A stretch of 64,000 nt of DNA from the NCBI GenBank assembly GCA_041906185.1, contig JAYRJQ010000018.1:1-64000 (forward strand), written 5' to 3'. Position 1 is the stretch's first letter. Every line of letters starts with the position of its first letter. The notes beneath the pieces are model-generated. The model was not told the origin of the DNA. It saw nothing but the letters and a program-made list of their open reading frames with translations, and did not search any database. This DNA comes from Roseateles_B sp041906185. GTDB lineage: Bacteria; Pseudomonadota; Gammaproteobacteria; Burkholderiales; Burkholderiaceae_C. A program made the position numbers and the translations under genes. Below, piece by piece: positions 29,785 through 38,688 of the stretch.

Positions 29785-30918
29785 TCAGCTGGCCTTGTCC
29801 AGGGTCATCTGCGCCTGCGGCTGCGCGCCGCCCGACGACGTGGCGCCGGCGTTGGTGAGCCACTTGCGGATGCGCTCGGCGTCCCCGATGCGGGAGTACT
29901 TGCCGGTGGAATCCAGCAGCACCATGATCAGCTTGCGGCCCGCCAGGCTGGCCTGCATGACCAGGCAGCGGCCCGCTTCGTTGATGAAGCCGGTCTTCTG
30001 GAGACCGATGTCCCAGCTGCCCGAACGCACGAGGCCGTTGGTGTTGTGGAAGGCGACCTGGCGGCGGCCCAGCGCCACCGTGGCGTCCCGGGTCGTCGAA
30101 TATTCGCGCAGCAGCGGCACCTCGTGGGCCACCTTCACCAGGGCGGCCAGGTCCTTGGCGCTGGACTGGTTGCGGCTGGACAGGCCGGTGGGCTCCACGT
30201 AATGGGTGTCCGTCATGCCCAGGGCCTGCGCCTTCTGGTTCATGGCGGCCACGAAAGCCGTCAGGCCGCCCGGATAGTGGCGCCCAAGCGCATTCGCTGC
30301 GCGGTTCTCCGAGGACATCAGCGCCAGATGCAGCATCTCGGCGCGGGTCAGCGTGGTACCGACGGCCAGGCGCGAGCCCGTGCCCTTCTCGGTGTCACGG
30401 TCTTCGTCGGTGATGGTGATCTTGTCGTCCAGCGACTGGCCGGCCTCGACGACCACCAGCGCGGTCATCAGCTTGGTGATGGAGGCGATGGGCAGCACGG
30501 CCTGGGTGTTCTTGGACAGCAGCACCTCGTTGGTGTCCTGGTCCATGACCAGGGCGACGCTGCTCTTGAGGTCCAGGGGGTCGTCCACCGAATGCAGGCC
30601 ATACATCTGGCCGAAGGTGGGGCTGGCCGGCGTGGCGACCACGGCGGCCTTGCGCACGACGGACGCCGGTTTGGCCTTGCGGGCATTCTTGGACGTGGCC
30701 TTGGGGGCCACGGCAGCCTTGCTCGCGGACTTGTTTGCAGCATTGGTGCCGGTCTTGCCCGCGCTCTTCGCGGTGGCCGCCTGGGCGCCTTGCGGAGCGA
30801 GGGCCAGGGCCAGCACAACGGTCAAGGCGAACGCGCCGCCCGCCACCGCGCCCAGGAAGGTCTTGACACCCAAGGTCTTTACAACAGTACTCACGCCAGC
30901 CCCCAACAAGGTCGCCAC
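29785..30918 (-). CDS. pbpG: D-alanyl-D-alanine endopeptidase, PBP7-like
   Basis: Periplasmic low-molecular-mass penicillin-binding protein, 377 aa, cleaving peptidoglycan crosslinks. The serine-peptidase S11 motifs are all present: SITK (IASITKLMTAL), SSEN (LMSSENRAANAL) and KTG (LQKTGFINEAG). An N-terminal hydrophobic export segment precedes a Lys/Ala-rich linker (about 50-95). The indicated start is a GTG; another GTG eight codons further in is equally plausible. Convergent with the IclR gene. Confidence 0.9.
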   Translation of the reverse strand: MATLLGAGVSTVVKTLGVKTFLGAVAGGAFALTVVLALALAPQGAQAATAKSAGKTGTNAANKSASKAAVAPKATSKNARKAKPASVVRKAAVVATPASPTFGQMYGLHSVDDPLDLKSSVALVMDQDTNEVLLSKNTQAVLPIASITKLMTALVVVEAGQSLDDKITITDEDRDTEKGTGSRLAVGTTLTRAEMLHLALMSSENRAANALGRHYPGGLTAFVAAMNQKAQALGMTDTHYVEPTGLSSRNQSSAKDLAALVKVAHEVPLLREYSTTRDATVALGRRQVAFHNTNGLVRSGSWDIGLQKTGFINEAGRCLVMQASLAGRKLIMVLLDSTGKYSRIGDAERIRKWLTNAGATSSGGAQPQAQMTLDKAS

Positions 30919-30991
30919 CAGTTTAGGTGAAGCTCAAAACCCGGGCAAGATCAAAAACTTAGCCGCGGCTCTTAAAGTTCACGATCGAGAC

Positions 30992-31036
30992 GCCCTGCAC
31001 GGTCCGGGCCCGTTGCCGGGCCCGGGTCCGCGGGCC
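30992..31036. repeat. GC-rich palindromic element after leuA
   Basis: GGTCCGGGCCCG..CGGGCCCGGGTCC can fold into a strong stem immediately after the leuA stop. No T-tract follows. The outer GCCCTGCACGGTCCG (30992-31006) recurs inverted at 35567-35581 in the ilvH-ilvI gap. Confidence 0.55.
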
Positions 31037-32578
31037 TCAGCCCTGGGCCGCCACGCGCTCGGTCTTGCTCTGCAGCTTGTTCAACGCGGCCAAATATGCC
31101 TTGGCCGACGCCACGACGATATCCGGATCGGCACCGACGCCGTTCACGACGCGCCCGGCGTGCTGCAGACGCACCGTCACCTCGCCCTGGGATTCTGTGC
31201 TGCCGCTGGTGATGGCATTGACCGAATAGAGGATCATTTCCGCGCCGCTTTGCACCTCGGACTCGATGGCCTGCAGGCAGGCATCGACCGGGCCGTTGCC
31301 GTCGCTCTCGGCCTTGAACTCCTTGTCGCCGACGGCGAAGACCACGCGGGCGTGCGGACGCTCGCCCGTCTCGCTGCGCTGGGCCAGGGACAGCAGGCGG
31401 TAGTGCTCGTGGTCCTGCGTGACCGACTCGTCCATCACCAGCGCGATGATGTCCTCGTCGAAGATCTCGTTCTTGCGGTCGGCCAGGTCCTTGAAGCGCT
31501 GGAAGGCGGCATTGATCTCGGCCTCGGACTCCAGCTCGATGCCCAACTCCTGCAGGCGCTGCTTGAAGGCGTTGCGGCCGGAGAGCTTGCCCAGCACGAT
31601 CTTGTTGGCGCTCCAGCCCACGTCCTCGGCGCGCATGATCTCGTAGGTGTCGCGGGCCTTGAGCACGCCGTCCTGGTGGATGCCGGACGCATGGGCGAAG
31701 GCGTTGGCGCCCACCACGGCCTTGTTGGGCTGTACGACGAAACCGGTCGTCTGGGAGACCAGCTTGGAGGCCGGGACGATCTGGGAGGCATCGATGCCCA
31801 CGTCCAGGCCGAAGTAGTCGCGGCGCGTCTTGACCGCCATCACCACCTCTTCCAGCGAGCAGTTGCCGGCGCGCTCACCCAGGCCGTTGATCGTGCACTC
31901 GATCTGGCGGGCCCCGCCGATCTTCACGCCGGCGAGCGAGTTGGCCACGGCCATGCCCAGGTCGTTGTGGCAGTGCACGGACCAGATGGCGAGGTCGGAG
32001 TTGGGCACCTTCTCGCGCAGCGTCTTCAGGAAGTTGCCGTAGAGCTCGGGGATGGCATAGCCCACGGTGTCGGGGATGTTGATGGTGCGGGCGCCTTCCG
32101 CGATCACGGCCTCGCACACGCGGGCGAGGAAGTCCATGTCGGAGCGGTAGCCGTCCTCGGGCGAGAACTCGATGTCGTCGGTCAGGTTGCGGCCGAAGCG
32201 CACGGACAGGCGGGCCTGCTCCAGCACCTGCTCGCGCGTCATGCGCAGCTTCTTCTCCATGTGGAGCTCGCTCGTCGCGATGAAGGTGTGGATGCGCGAG
32301 CGGGCCGCGCCCTTGAGCGCCTCGGCGGCGCGGGCGATGTCGCGGTCATTGGCGCGGGCCAGCGAGCAGACGGTGCTCTCGCGAATCACGTCAGCGATGG
32401 CCTTGACGGCCTCGAAGTCGCCGTTGCTGGCCGCAGCGAAGCCGGCCTCGATCACGTCCACGCGCATGCGCTCGAGCTGGCGGGCGATGCGCAGCTTCTC
32501 GTCCTTCGTCATCGAGGCGCCGGGCGATTGCTCGCCATCGCGCAAGGTGGTGTCGAAGATGATGAGCTGGTCAGCCAT
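31037..32578 (-). CDS. leuA: 2-isopropylmalate synthase
   Basis: First committed step of leucine synthesis: acetyl-CoA plus 2-ketoisovalerate to 2-isopropylmalate. It is 513 aa. The catalytic barrel has FDTTLRDGEQSPGASM and the metal motif SVHCHNDLGMAVANSL, with GERAGNCSLEE. A C-terminal allosteric leucine domain (SGSTESQGEVTVRLQHAGRVVNGVGADPDIVVAS) is present, so feedback inhibition is expected. The start is the ATG at 32578 (MADQLIIFD) rather than an upstream in-frame codon. A leader peptide and attenuator precede it. Confidence 0.97.
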   Translation of the reverse strand: MADQLIIFDTTLRDGEQSPGASMTKDEKLRIARQLERMRVDVIEAGFAAASNGDFEAVKAIADVIRESTVCSLARANDRDIARAAEALKGAARSRIHTFIATSELHMEKKLRMTREQVLEQARLSVRFGRNLTDDIEFSPEDGYRSDMDFLARVCEAVIAEGARTINIPDTVGYAIPELYGNFLKTLREKVPNSDLAIWSVHCHNDLGMAVANSLAGVKIGGARQIECTINGLGERAGNCSLEEVVMAVKTRRDYFGLDVGIDASQIVPASKLVSQTTGFVVQPNKAVVGANAFAHASGIHQDGVLKARDTYEIMRAEDVGWSANKIVLGKLSGRNAFKQRLQELGIELESEAEINAAFQRFKDLADRKNEIFDEDIIALVMDESVTQDHEHYRLLSLAQRSETGERPHARVVFAVGDKEFKAESDGNGPVDACLQAIESEVQSGAEMILYSVNAITSGSTESQGEVTVRLQHAGRVVNGVGADPDIVVASAKAYLAALNKLQSKTERVAAQG

Positions 32579-32627
32579 GAGGGTCTCCGTGAAACGTGAA
32601 AGAGGTGATTCGGAAGGGGTCGGCCGG

Positions 32628-32665
32628 AAAAACAAAAAGCCCGCGAAGCAGGTGCTCGGCGGGCT
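32628..32665 (-). terminator. Attenuator terminator in the leuA leader
   Basis: On the minus strand AGCCCGC (32665-32659) pairs with GCGGGCT (32644-32638), followed by TTTTGTTTTT. It lies about 25 bases past the leader peptide stop and 50 bases before leuA, the geometry of classic amino-acid attenuation. Confidence 0.8.
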
Positions 32666-32689
32666 CTTGGGGTGGAAGTACGGTGACGT

Positions 32690-32764
32690 TCAGACGCGCG
32701 ACTGCCTCGTGCCCAAGGGCCCGATGGCTAGTAGCAGAGCGGCAATGACGGTCAGCGTCTTCAT
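32690..32764 (-). CDS. leuL: leuA leader peptide (24 aa), leucine attenuation
   Basis: The reading frame is ATG..TGA, MKTLTVIAALLLAIGPL..RQSRV. It contains five Leu codons, with three consecutive (CTG CTA CTA); CTA is a rare codon in a genome this GC-rich, so ribosome stalling under leucine shortage is expected there. The attenuator terminator follows at once. An extended -10-like TGC-TACATT (32773-32781) lies only nine bases before the ATG, so the message may be nearly leaderless; no Shine-Dalgarno sequence is visible. It is too short for ordinary gene calls. Confidence 0.75.
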   Translation of the reverse strand: MKTLTVIAALLLAIGPLGTRQSRV

Positions 32765-32814
32765 GGTGGTCGAATGTAGCACGGGGCCCGGCGGCGGCAC
32801 CCCGTCTGCCTACG

Positions 32815-33657
32815 TCAATGGTGAAGGCCCTTTTCATCGGGCTCGTCAGTCGAGATGGCGATCACGCTGACGGGCTTGCCCTTCACGCGCTTGTAGCCGT
32901 AGACCACGTAGCCGGACAGGCCGTAGACGCAGAACAGGCCGAAGAGCACCTTGGGCGGGTCGAGGTTGATCAGCGCGATGCCCAGGGCGATCGCCACCAC
33001 GCTCACGAAGGGCACCGAGCGCTTGAAGCTGATGTCCTTGAAGCTGTAGAACGGGGCGTTCGTGACCATGGTCAAACCCGCGTAGAGCGTGAAGCCGAAG
33101 GCCAGCCAGGCCAGGCCCGTCGAGGCGGCGGGGGCGTGATAGCCGGCATCCTCGACCACCCAGATCAGGCCCATCACGAGCGCAGCGGCCGCGGGGCTCG
33201 GCACGCCCTGGAAGAAGCGTTTGTCGACCACCGCGATATTGGTGTTGAAGCGGGCCAGACGCAGCGCGGCCCCGGCGCAGTACACGAAGGCCGCGAACCA
33301 GCCCCACTTGCCGAGGCCCTGCAGGGCCCACTCATAGGTGATCAGCGCGGGGGCGGCGCCGAACGACACCATGTCGGAGAGGGAGTCCATCTGCTCGCCG
33401 AAGGTGCTCTGGGTGTTGGTCATGCGGGCCACGCGGCCATCCAGGCTGTCCAGCACCATGGCGCAGAACACGCCGTAGACGGACTGCTCGAAGCGACCGT
33501 GCATGGCCATCACGATGGCATAGAAGCCGCCAAACAGGGCCGCCAGCGTGAAGAGATTGGGCAGGATGTAGATGCCCTTGCGGCGCGGACGCACCGGGGT
33601 CAGGACTTCGGCGTCATCCTCGTCGTCGAGGTGTGCCGGCTGCTTGGGATCGGTCAT
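32815..33657 (-). CDS. pssA: CDP-diacylglycerol-serine O-phosphatidyltransferase
   Basis: Integral membrane CDP-alcohol phosphatidyltransferase, 280 aa, making phosphatidylserine, the precursor of phosphatidylethanolamine. The DG-x2-AR signature appears as LDSLDGRVARMTNTQSTFGEQMDSLSDMVSFG, and there are several TM segments (LFTLAALFGGFYAIVMA; LAWLAFGFTLYAGLTM; FVSVVAIALGIALINL). The ATG at 33657 (MTDPKQPAHL) is preferred; the in-frame ATG at 33687 would lie on top of the ilvC terminator. It lies between ilvC and leuA on the same strand, a common betaproteobacterial arrangement. Confidence 0.94.
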   Translation of the reverse strand: MTDPKQPAHLDDEDDAEVLTPVRPRRKGIYILPNLFTLAALFGGFYAIVMAMHGRFEQSVYGVFCAMVLDSLDGRVARMTNTQSTFGEQMDSLSDMVSFGAAPALITYEWALQGLGKWGWFAAFVYCAGAALRLARFNTNIAVVDKRFFQGVPSPAAAALVMGLIWVVEDAGYHAPAASTGLAWLAFGFTLYAGLTMVTNAPFYSFKDISFKRSVPFVSVVAIALGIALINLDPPKVLFGLFCVYGLSGYVVYGYKRVKGKPVSVIAISTDEPDEKGLHH

Positions 33658-33687
33658 GGGCAGGGAGGATAGCGCATGCGCCGGCAT

Positions 33688-33721
33688 AAAAAAGCCGCGC
33701 CAGCCCGAAGGCGACGCGGCT
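33688..33721 (-). terminator. Intrinsic terminator after ilvC
   Basis: On the minus strand AGCCGCGTCGC..GGCGCGGCT followed by TTTTTT, 40 bases past the ilvC stop. Confidence 0.8.
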
Positions 33722-33760
33722 CTCTAATGCCGGGTGAGGATCCTTTGACGGATCCGCCCA

Positions 33761-34777
<1,017 letters not shown>

Positions 34778-34929
34778 GTCGGTCTCCAGAAAAACTTTGC
34801 AATCAATATTCGGGCCCCTTGCGCTTGCGAACCTCGTGCCGGGGCCACACCGAGCCAGGTTCGCTGCCCCACCGGCTCATGGCCTGCAGGGCGACGGCAG
34901 GCCGCAAAGGCCTGTCGCCAGGGGAAAGG

Positions 34930-35421
34930 TCAGACGCGCAGAATGCGCTCGCCGCGGCCGATGCCGCTGGCGCCGGTGCGCACGGTCTCCAGGATGGCGG
35001 TGCGGTCGATGGCGTCGATGAAGGCGTCGAGCTTGCTGGCGTCGCCGGTGAGCTCCACGGTGTAGGTCTTCTCGGTCACGTCGATGATGCGGCCGCGGAA
35101 GATGTCGGCGGTGCGCTTCATCTCCTCGCGCTCCTTGCCGACGGCCCGCACCTTGATGAGCATGAGCTCGCGTTCGGTGTAGTTGCCCTCGGTGAGATCG
35201 ACCACCTTCACGACCTCGATCAGCCGGTTCAGGTGCTTGGTGATCTGCTCGATGACGTCATCGGAGCCGGTGGTCACGATGGTCATGCGGGACAGCGACG
35301 GGTCTTCCGTCGGCGCCACGGTGAGGCTCTCGATGTTGTAGCCGCGGGCGGAGAACAGGGCCACGACGCGCGACAGCGCCCCCGGCTCGTTCTCGATGAG
35401 CAAAGCAATGATGTGTCTCAT
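34930..35421 (-). CDS. ilvH: Acetolactate synthase small (regulatory) subunit
   Basis: ACT-domain regulatory subunit, 163 aa, conferring valine feedback on the large subunit. N-terminal ACT: MRHIIALLIENEPGALSRVVALFSARGYNIESLTVAPTED; second domain SGDAS-like ELTGDASKLDAFIDAI. It follows ilvI by 171 bases, a gap that contains a GC-rich palindromic repeat. Confidence 0.97.
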   Translation of the reverse strand: MRHIIALLIENEPGALSRVVALFSARGYNIESLTVAPTEDPSLSRMTIVTTGSDDVIEQITKHLNRLIEVVKVVDLTEGNYTERELMLIKVRAVGKEREEMKRTADIFRGRIIDVTEKTYTVELTGDASKLDAFIDAIDRTAILETVRTGASGIGRGERILRV

Positions 35422-35539
35422 GGGTCTCGTCCTTCGCGCTCTTCAGGCCGGCGGCGGTAACCGACGGCCCTTGGCCACGCTCTTCGAACAGTGGAAAAAG
35501 AATGACTGAGGAGGTGCCGATGCGAGCCTTGGCTGACCC

Positions 35540-35581
35540 TGCGCCGGTCCGGGGCCGGTAAGCCGGCGGACCGTGCAGGGC
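35540..35581. repeat. GC-rich palindrome between ilvI and ilvH
   Basis: CGCCGGTCCGGGGCCGG..CCGGCGGACCG forms a long imperfect stem. Its outer segment CGGACCGTGCAGGGC (35567-35581) is the inverse complement of 30992-31006 after leuA. Probably a REP-like unit. Confidence 0.5.
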
Positions 35582-35592
35582 TTACGAAGGCG

Positions 35593-37416
35593 TCACAGGT
35601 CCTCGGACCCCAGCAGCATTTCCGAAATGCCCTTGCCCGCCTTGACCATGGGCCAGACGTTCTCGGTCGGATCGGTGCGCACGTCGAGGAAGACGGTGCG
35701 GTCCTTCAGGCGCATGGCCTCGCGCAGGGCGGGCTCCACGTCGGACGGATGCTCGACGAGGATGCCCACATGCCCGTAGGCCTCCGCCAGCTTGACGAAG
35801 TTGGGCAGCGCATCCATGTAGCTGTGGGAGTAGCGACCCTCGTAGTCGAGTTCCTGCCACTGCCGCACCATGCCCAGGTAGCGGTTGTTGAGGGAGACGA
35901 TCTTGACCGGCGTCTTGTACTGCTGGCAGGTCGAGAGCTCCTGGATGCACATCTGGATCGAGCCTTCGCCGGTGATGCAGAACACATCCGACTCGGGCTT
36001 GGCCAGCTTGATGCCCATGGCGTAGGGCAGGCCCACGCCCATGGTGCCCAGGCCGCCGGAATTGATCCAGCGGCGGGGTTCGTCGAACTTGTAGAACTGC
36101 GCCGCCCACATCTGGTGCTGGCCCACATCGGAGGTGATGTAGGTGTCGCGGTCGCGGGTGAGGTTCCACAGGGTCTCGACGACCATCTGCGGCTTGATGA
36201 CCTCGCTGTCCCGCTTGTAGGACAGGCAGTCCTTGCGGCGCCAGTCATTGATCTGGCTCCACCAGGCGTTGATGGCGGCGCTGTCCGGGCGGGCCTGCGC
36301 TTCCTTGATCTGGTGGATCAGTTCCTGCAGCACGTCCTTGACGTCGCCGACGATGGGGATGTCCACCCGCACGCGCTTGGAGATCGACGAGGGGTCGATG
36401 TCCACGTGGATGATCTTGCGCTCGACCTGCGCGAAGTGCTTGGGATTGCCGATCACACGGTCATCGAAGCGCGCGCCCACGGCCAGCAGCACGTCGCAGT
36501 GCTGCATGGTCATGTTGGCCTCGTAGGTGCCATGCATGCCCAGCATGCCCAGGAAGCGAGGGTCGGTGCCGGGCATGGAGCCCAGGCCCATCAGCGTGTT
36601 GGTGCAGGGGTAGCCCAGCAGATTGACCAGCTCGCGCAGCTCGGCGGTGGCCTCGCCCAGAATGACGCCGCCGCCCGTGTAGATGTAGGGGCGCTTGGCC
36701 GCCATCAGCAGCTGCACGGCCTTGCGGATCTGCCCCGAGTGCCCCTTCTTGACGGGGTTGTAGGAGCGCATCTCGACCGTGGCCGGGTAGCTGAAGTGGG
36801 TCTTGTTGAGGGAGACGTCCTTGGGGATGTCCACCACCACGGGGCCGGGACGGCCGGTGCGGGCGATGTGGAAGGCCTTCTTGAGCGTGCTCGCGAGGTC
36901 GCGCACGTCCTTGACCAGGAAGTTGTGCTTGACGATGGGACGGGTGATGCCCACGGTGTCGCACTCCTGGAAGGCGTCCAGGCCGATGGCGGGCGTCGGC
37001 ACCTGGCCGGTCACGATCACCATGGGGATGGAGTCCATGTACGCCGTGGCGATGCCGGTGATGGCATTCGTGACGCCGGGACCGGAGGTCACCAGGGCCA
37101 CGCCCACTTCGCCGGTGGCGCGTGCATAGCCATCAGCGGCATGCACGGCGGCCTGCTCGTGGCGCACCAGAACGTGTTGGATGGAGTCCTGCTTGTAGAG
37201 CGCGTCGTAGATGTAGAGGACGGCGCCGCCCGGATAGCCCCAGAGGTACTTGACGCCCTCTGCTTGCAGACTACGGACCAGGATCTCGGAGCCGTTCAGC
37301 TCCGAAGCGGAATTTGAAGAATGCGGTTGTGCACGACCATCGGTCGCTGCACGTTTGACGTCCGCGGCAGACATATCCATGTCGAACCTCTGTGAATTTC
37401 TCTGACGAAAAACCAT
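35593..37416 (-). CDS. ilvI: Acetolactate synthase large (catalytic) subunit
   Basis: ThDP/FAD enzyme for the first common step of branched-chain amino acid synthesis, 607 aa (also called ilvB). N-terminal ThDP-binding GYPGGAVLYIYDAL and the catalytic glutamate in VRHEQAAVHAADGYARATG; FAD region LMGLGSMPGTD..MLGMHGTYEAN; C-terminal cofactor loop GEGSIQMCIQELSTCQQY..LNNRYLGMV. The usual GDG of that loop reads GEG here. AAGAGGAG precedes the ATG at 37416; a second ATG at 37380 also has GAGG before it and would give 595 aa. Confidence 0.97.
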   Translation of the reverse strand: MVFRQRNSQRFDMDMSAADVKRAATDGRAQPHSSNSASELNGSEILVRSLQAEGVKYLWGYPGGAVLYIYDALYKQDSIQHVLVRHEQAAVHAADGYARATGEVGVALVTSGPGVTNAITGIATAYMDSIPMVIVTGQVPTPAIGLDAFQECDTVGITRPIVKHNFLVKDVRDLASTLKKAFHIARTGRPGPVVVDIPKDVSLNKTHFSYPATVEMRSYNPVKKGHSGQIRKAVQLLMAAKRPYIYTGGGVILGEATAELRELVNLLGYPCTNTLMGLGSMPGTDPRFLGMLGMHGTYEANMTMQHCDVLLAVGARFDDRVIGNPKHFAQVERKIIHVDIDPSSISKRVRVDIPIVGDVKDVLQELIHQIKEAQARPDSAAINAWWSQINDWRRKDCLSYKRDSEVIKPQMVVETLWNLTRDRDTYITSDVGQHQMWAAQFYKFDEPRRWINSGGLGTMGVGLPYAMGIKLAKPESDVFCITGEGSIQMCIQELSTCQQYKTPVKIVSLNNRYLGMVRQWQELDYEGRYSHSYMDALPNFVKLAEAYGHVGILVEHPSDVEPALREAMRLKDRTVFLDVRTDPTENVWPMVKAGKGISEMLLGSEDL

Positions 37417-37466
37417 CGGTGCTCCTCTTCACACCCTTGTGAGGCGGATTCGGAACGTGCGCGGTC

Positions 37467-37494
37467 AAAAAACTCGGCGCCCCGGTCGGGCACC
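37467..37494 (-). terminator. Candidate attenuator in the ilvI leader
   Basis: On the minus strand GGTGCCC-GACCG-GGGCGCC then GAGTTTTTTG. It lies between the divergent sigma-factor gene and ilvI, so on this strand it can only interrupt the ilvI leader transcript. No clear Ile/Val/Leu-rich leader peptide was found; a frame starting MLLRTMSSQGLKLV at 37532 runs through it. Confidence 0.55.
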
Positions 37495-37563
37495 AGCTTG
37501 AGACCTTGGGAACTCATTGTGCGAAGCAACATTATGCATGGAATTGGCGCTCTGGCTGGGGGT

Positions 37564-37594
37564 TTGACTCCAATTCGGGACGCAGTGACATAAT
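37564..37594 (+). promoter_or_regulatory. Candidate promoter of the sigma-factor operon
   Basis: TTGACT (37564-37569) and CATAAT (37589-37594) with a 19-base spacer, about 50 bases before the TTG start. The spacer is longer than ideal, so confidence is limited. Confidence 0.4.
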
Positions 37595-37644
37595 CCGCGA
37601 CGTTTTTCCCGCCGGCACTCCAGGCCGGGCGCACTGGATCCATC

Positions 37645-38211
37645 TTGGCGACAGACAAAGAACTCAACGATTTCCTGAAGAGCGTGGACCGGCGGGCCTT
37701 CAAGCGCACCGCCTACATGGTGCGCGACGACGATGCCGCCCTGGACATCGTCCAGGATTCCATGATCCGCCTGGCCGAGAAGTACTTCGACCGCCCGGCC
37801 GCCGAGCTGCCGATGCTCTTCCAGCGCATCCTGTCCAACGCCACGATGGACTGGTTCCGGCGCCAGAAGGTGCGCAACGCGGTCATGTTCAACCTGTCGG
37901 ACGTCGAGGGCGCCGACCCGGATGACGACTTCGACCTGCTGGAAACCCTCACCAGCAGCAACGGCGGGCTGGGTACGCTCAGCGCGGCGGACGAGGTCTC
38001 GCGCAGCCAGATCCTGCAGTCCATCGATGCCGAGGTGAGCCAGCTGCCGACACGTCAACGGGAAGCCTTCCTGCTGCGTTACTGGGAGGAGTTGGACGTC
38101 GCCGAGACGGCCAGCGTCATGGGTTGCTCGGAGGGAAGTGTGAAGACGCACTGCTCCCGGGCCGTTCACGCACTGGCAAAGGCGCTCAAAGCCAAGGGGA
38201 TCACACTATGA
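37645..38211 (+). CDS. RNA polymerase sigma factor, ECF-like
   Basis: A 188-aa sigma-70-family factor containing regions 2 and 4 only. Region 2: AFKRTAYMVRDDDAALDIVQDSMIRLAEKYF..TMDWFRRQKVRNAV. Region 4: QLPTRQREAFLLRYWEELDVAETASVMGCSEGSVKTHCSRAVHALAKALK, a typical helix-turn-helix. An acidic linker (about 88-105, DVEGADPDDDFDLLE) joins them. It starts with TTG, a start favoured in related genes (MATDKELNDFLKSV). The stop overlaps the next gene (ATGA), so the DUF3619 protein is translationally coupled to it, the usual layout of a sigma factor and its anti-sigma factor. The target promoters are unknown. Confidence 0.9.
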   Translation: MATDKELNDFLKSVDRRAFKRTAYMVRDDDAALDIVQDSMIRLAEKYFDRPAAELPMLFQRILSNATMDWFRRQKVRNAVMFNLSDVEGADPDDDFDLLETLTSSNGGLGTLSAADEVSRSQILQSIDAEVSQLPTRQREAFLLRYWEELDVAETASVMGCSEGSVKTHCSRAVHALAKALKAKGITL

Positions 38212-38678
38212 ACAAGCACACGACGCCCGGGATGGACGCAGACGCCGAGAACCGCGTGGCGGCCTATGGCAAGCGCGTGGCGGCCGGTCTGAGCCTGGCA
38301 TCTGACGAGCTGCCCGTCGACATCACCGAACGCCTGCGCTTCGCGCGCGAGCAGGCGCTGCGCAAGGCCAAGGAGGCCCGCGCCGCCGCGCCGGTCACCG
38401 CCGAGCAGACCCTGCGCATGGGCAGCACCCTCGCCCTGCAGGGCGGCGAGCGCTCGCCCCGCTGGTTCAAGCTGGCCTCGCTGGGCCCCCTGCTCCTGTT
38501 GCTGCTGGGCCTGCTGCTGATCCAGCACAGCCAGTGGTACCAGCAGATCCTGGCCGCCGCCGAAGTCGACACGGCCATGCTGGCCAAGCCGCTGCCGCCC
38601 GCCGCCTACAGCGACCCGGGCTTCAAGGAATATCTGGATGAGAATCCGGACGAGCAACAAGAACGACACGAAGAGTGA
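38208..38678 (+). CDS. DUF3619 family membrane protein, possible anti-sigma factor
   Basis: A 156-aa protein of unknown function. A charged N-terminal helical region (about 10-60, AENRVAAYGKRVAAGLSLASDELPVDITERLRFAREQAL) precedes a single TM segment (LASLGPLLLLLLGLLLI, about 89-106), then a short tail ending ENPDEQQERHEE. This topology, cytosolic helices plus one TM and a short periplasmic tail, and its ATGA overlap with the sigma gene, fit an anti-sigma factor, but no recognised anti-sigma fold is visible. The 3' end is followed within 10 bases by the DUF3106 start. Confidence 0.8.
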   Translation: MNKHTTPGMDADAENRVAAYGKRVAAGLSLASDELPVDITERLRFAREQALRKAKEARAAAPVTAEQTLRMGSTLALQGGERSPRWFKLASLGPLLLLLLGLLLIQHSQWYQQILAAAEVDTAMLAKPLPPAAYSDPGFKEYLDENPDEQQERHEE

Positions 38679-38688
38679 CCGCCCGCCC

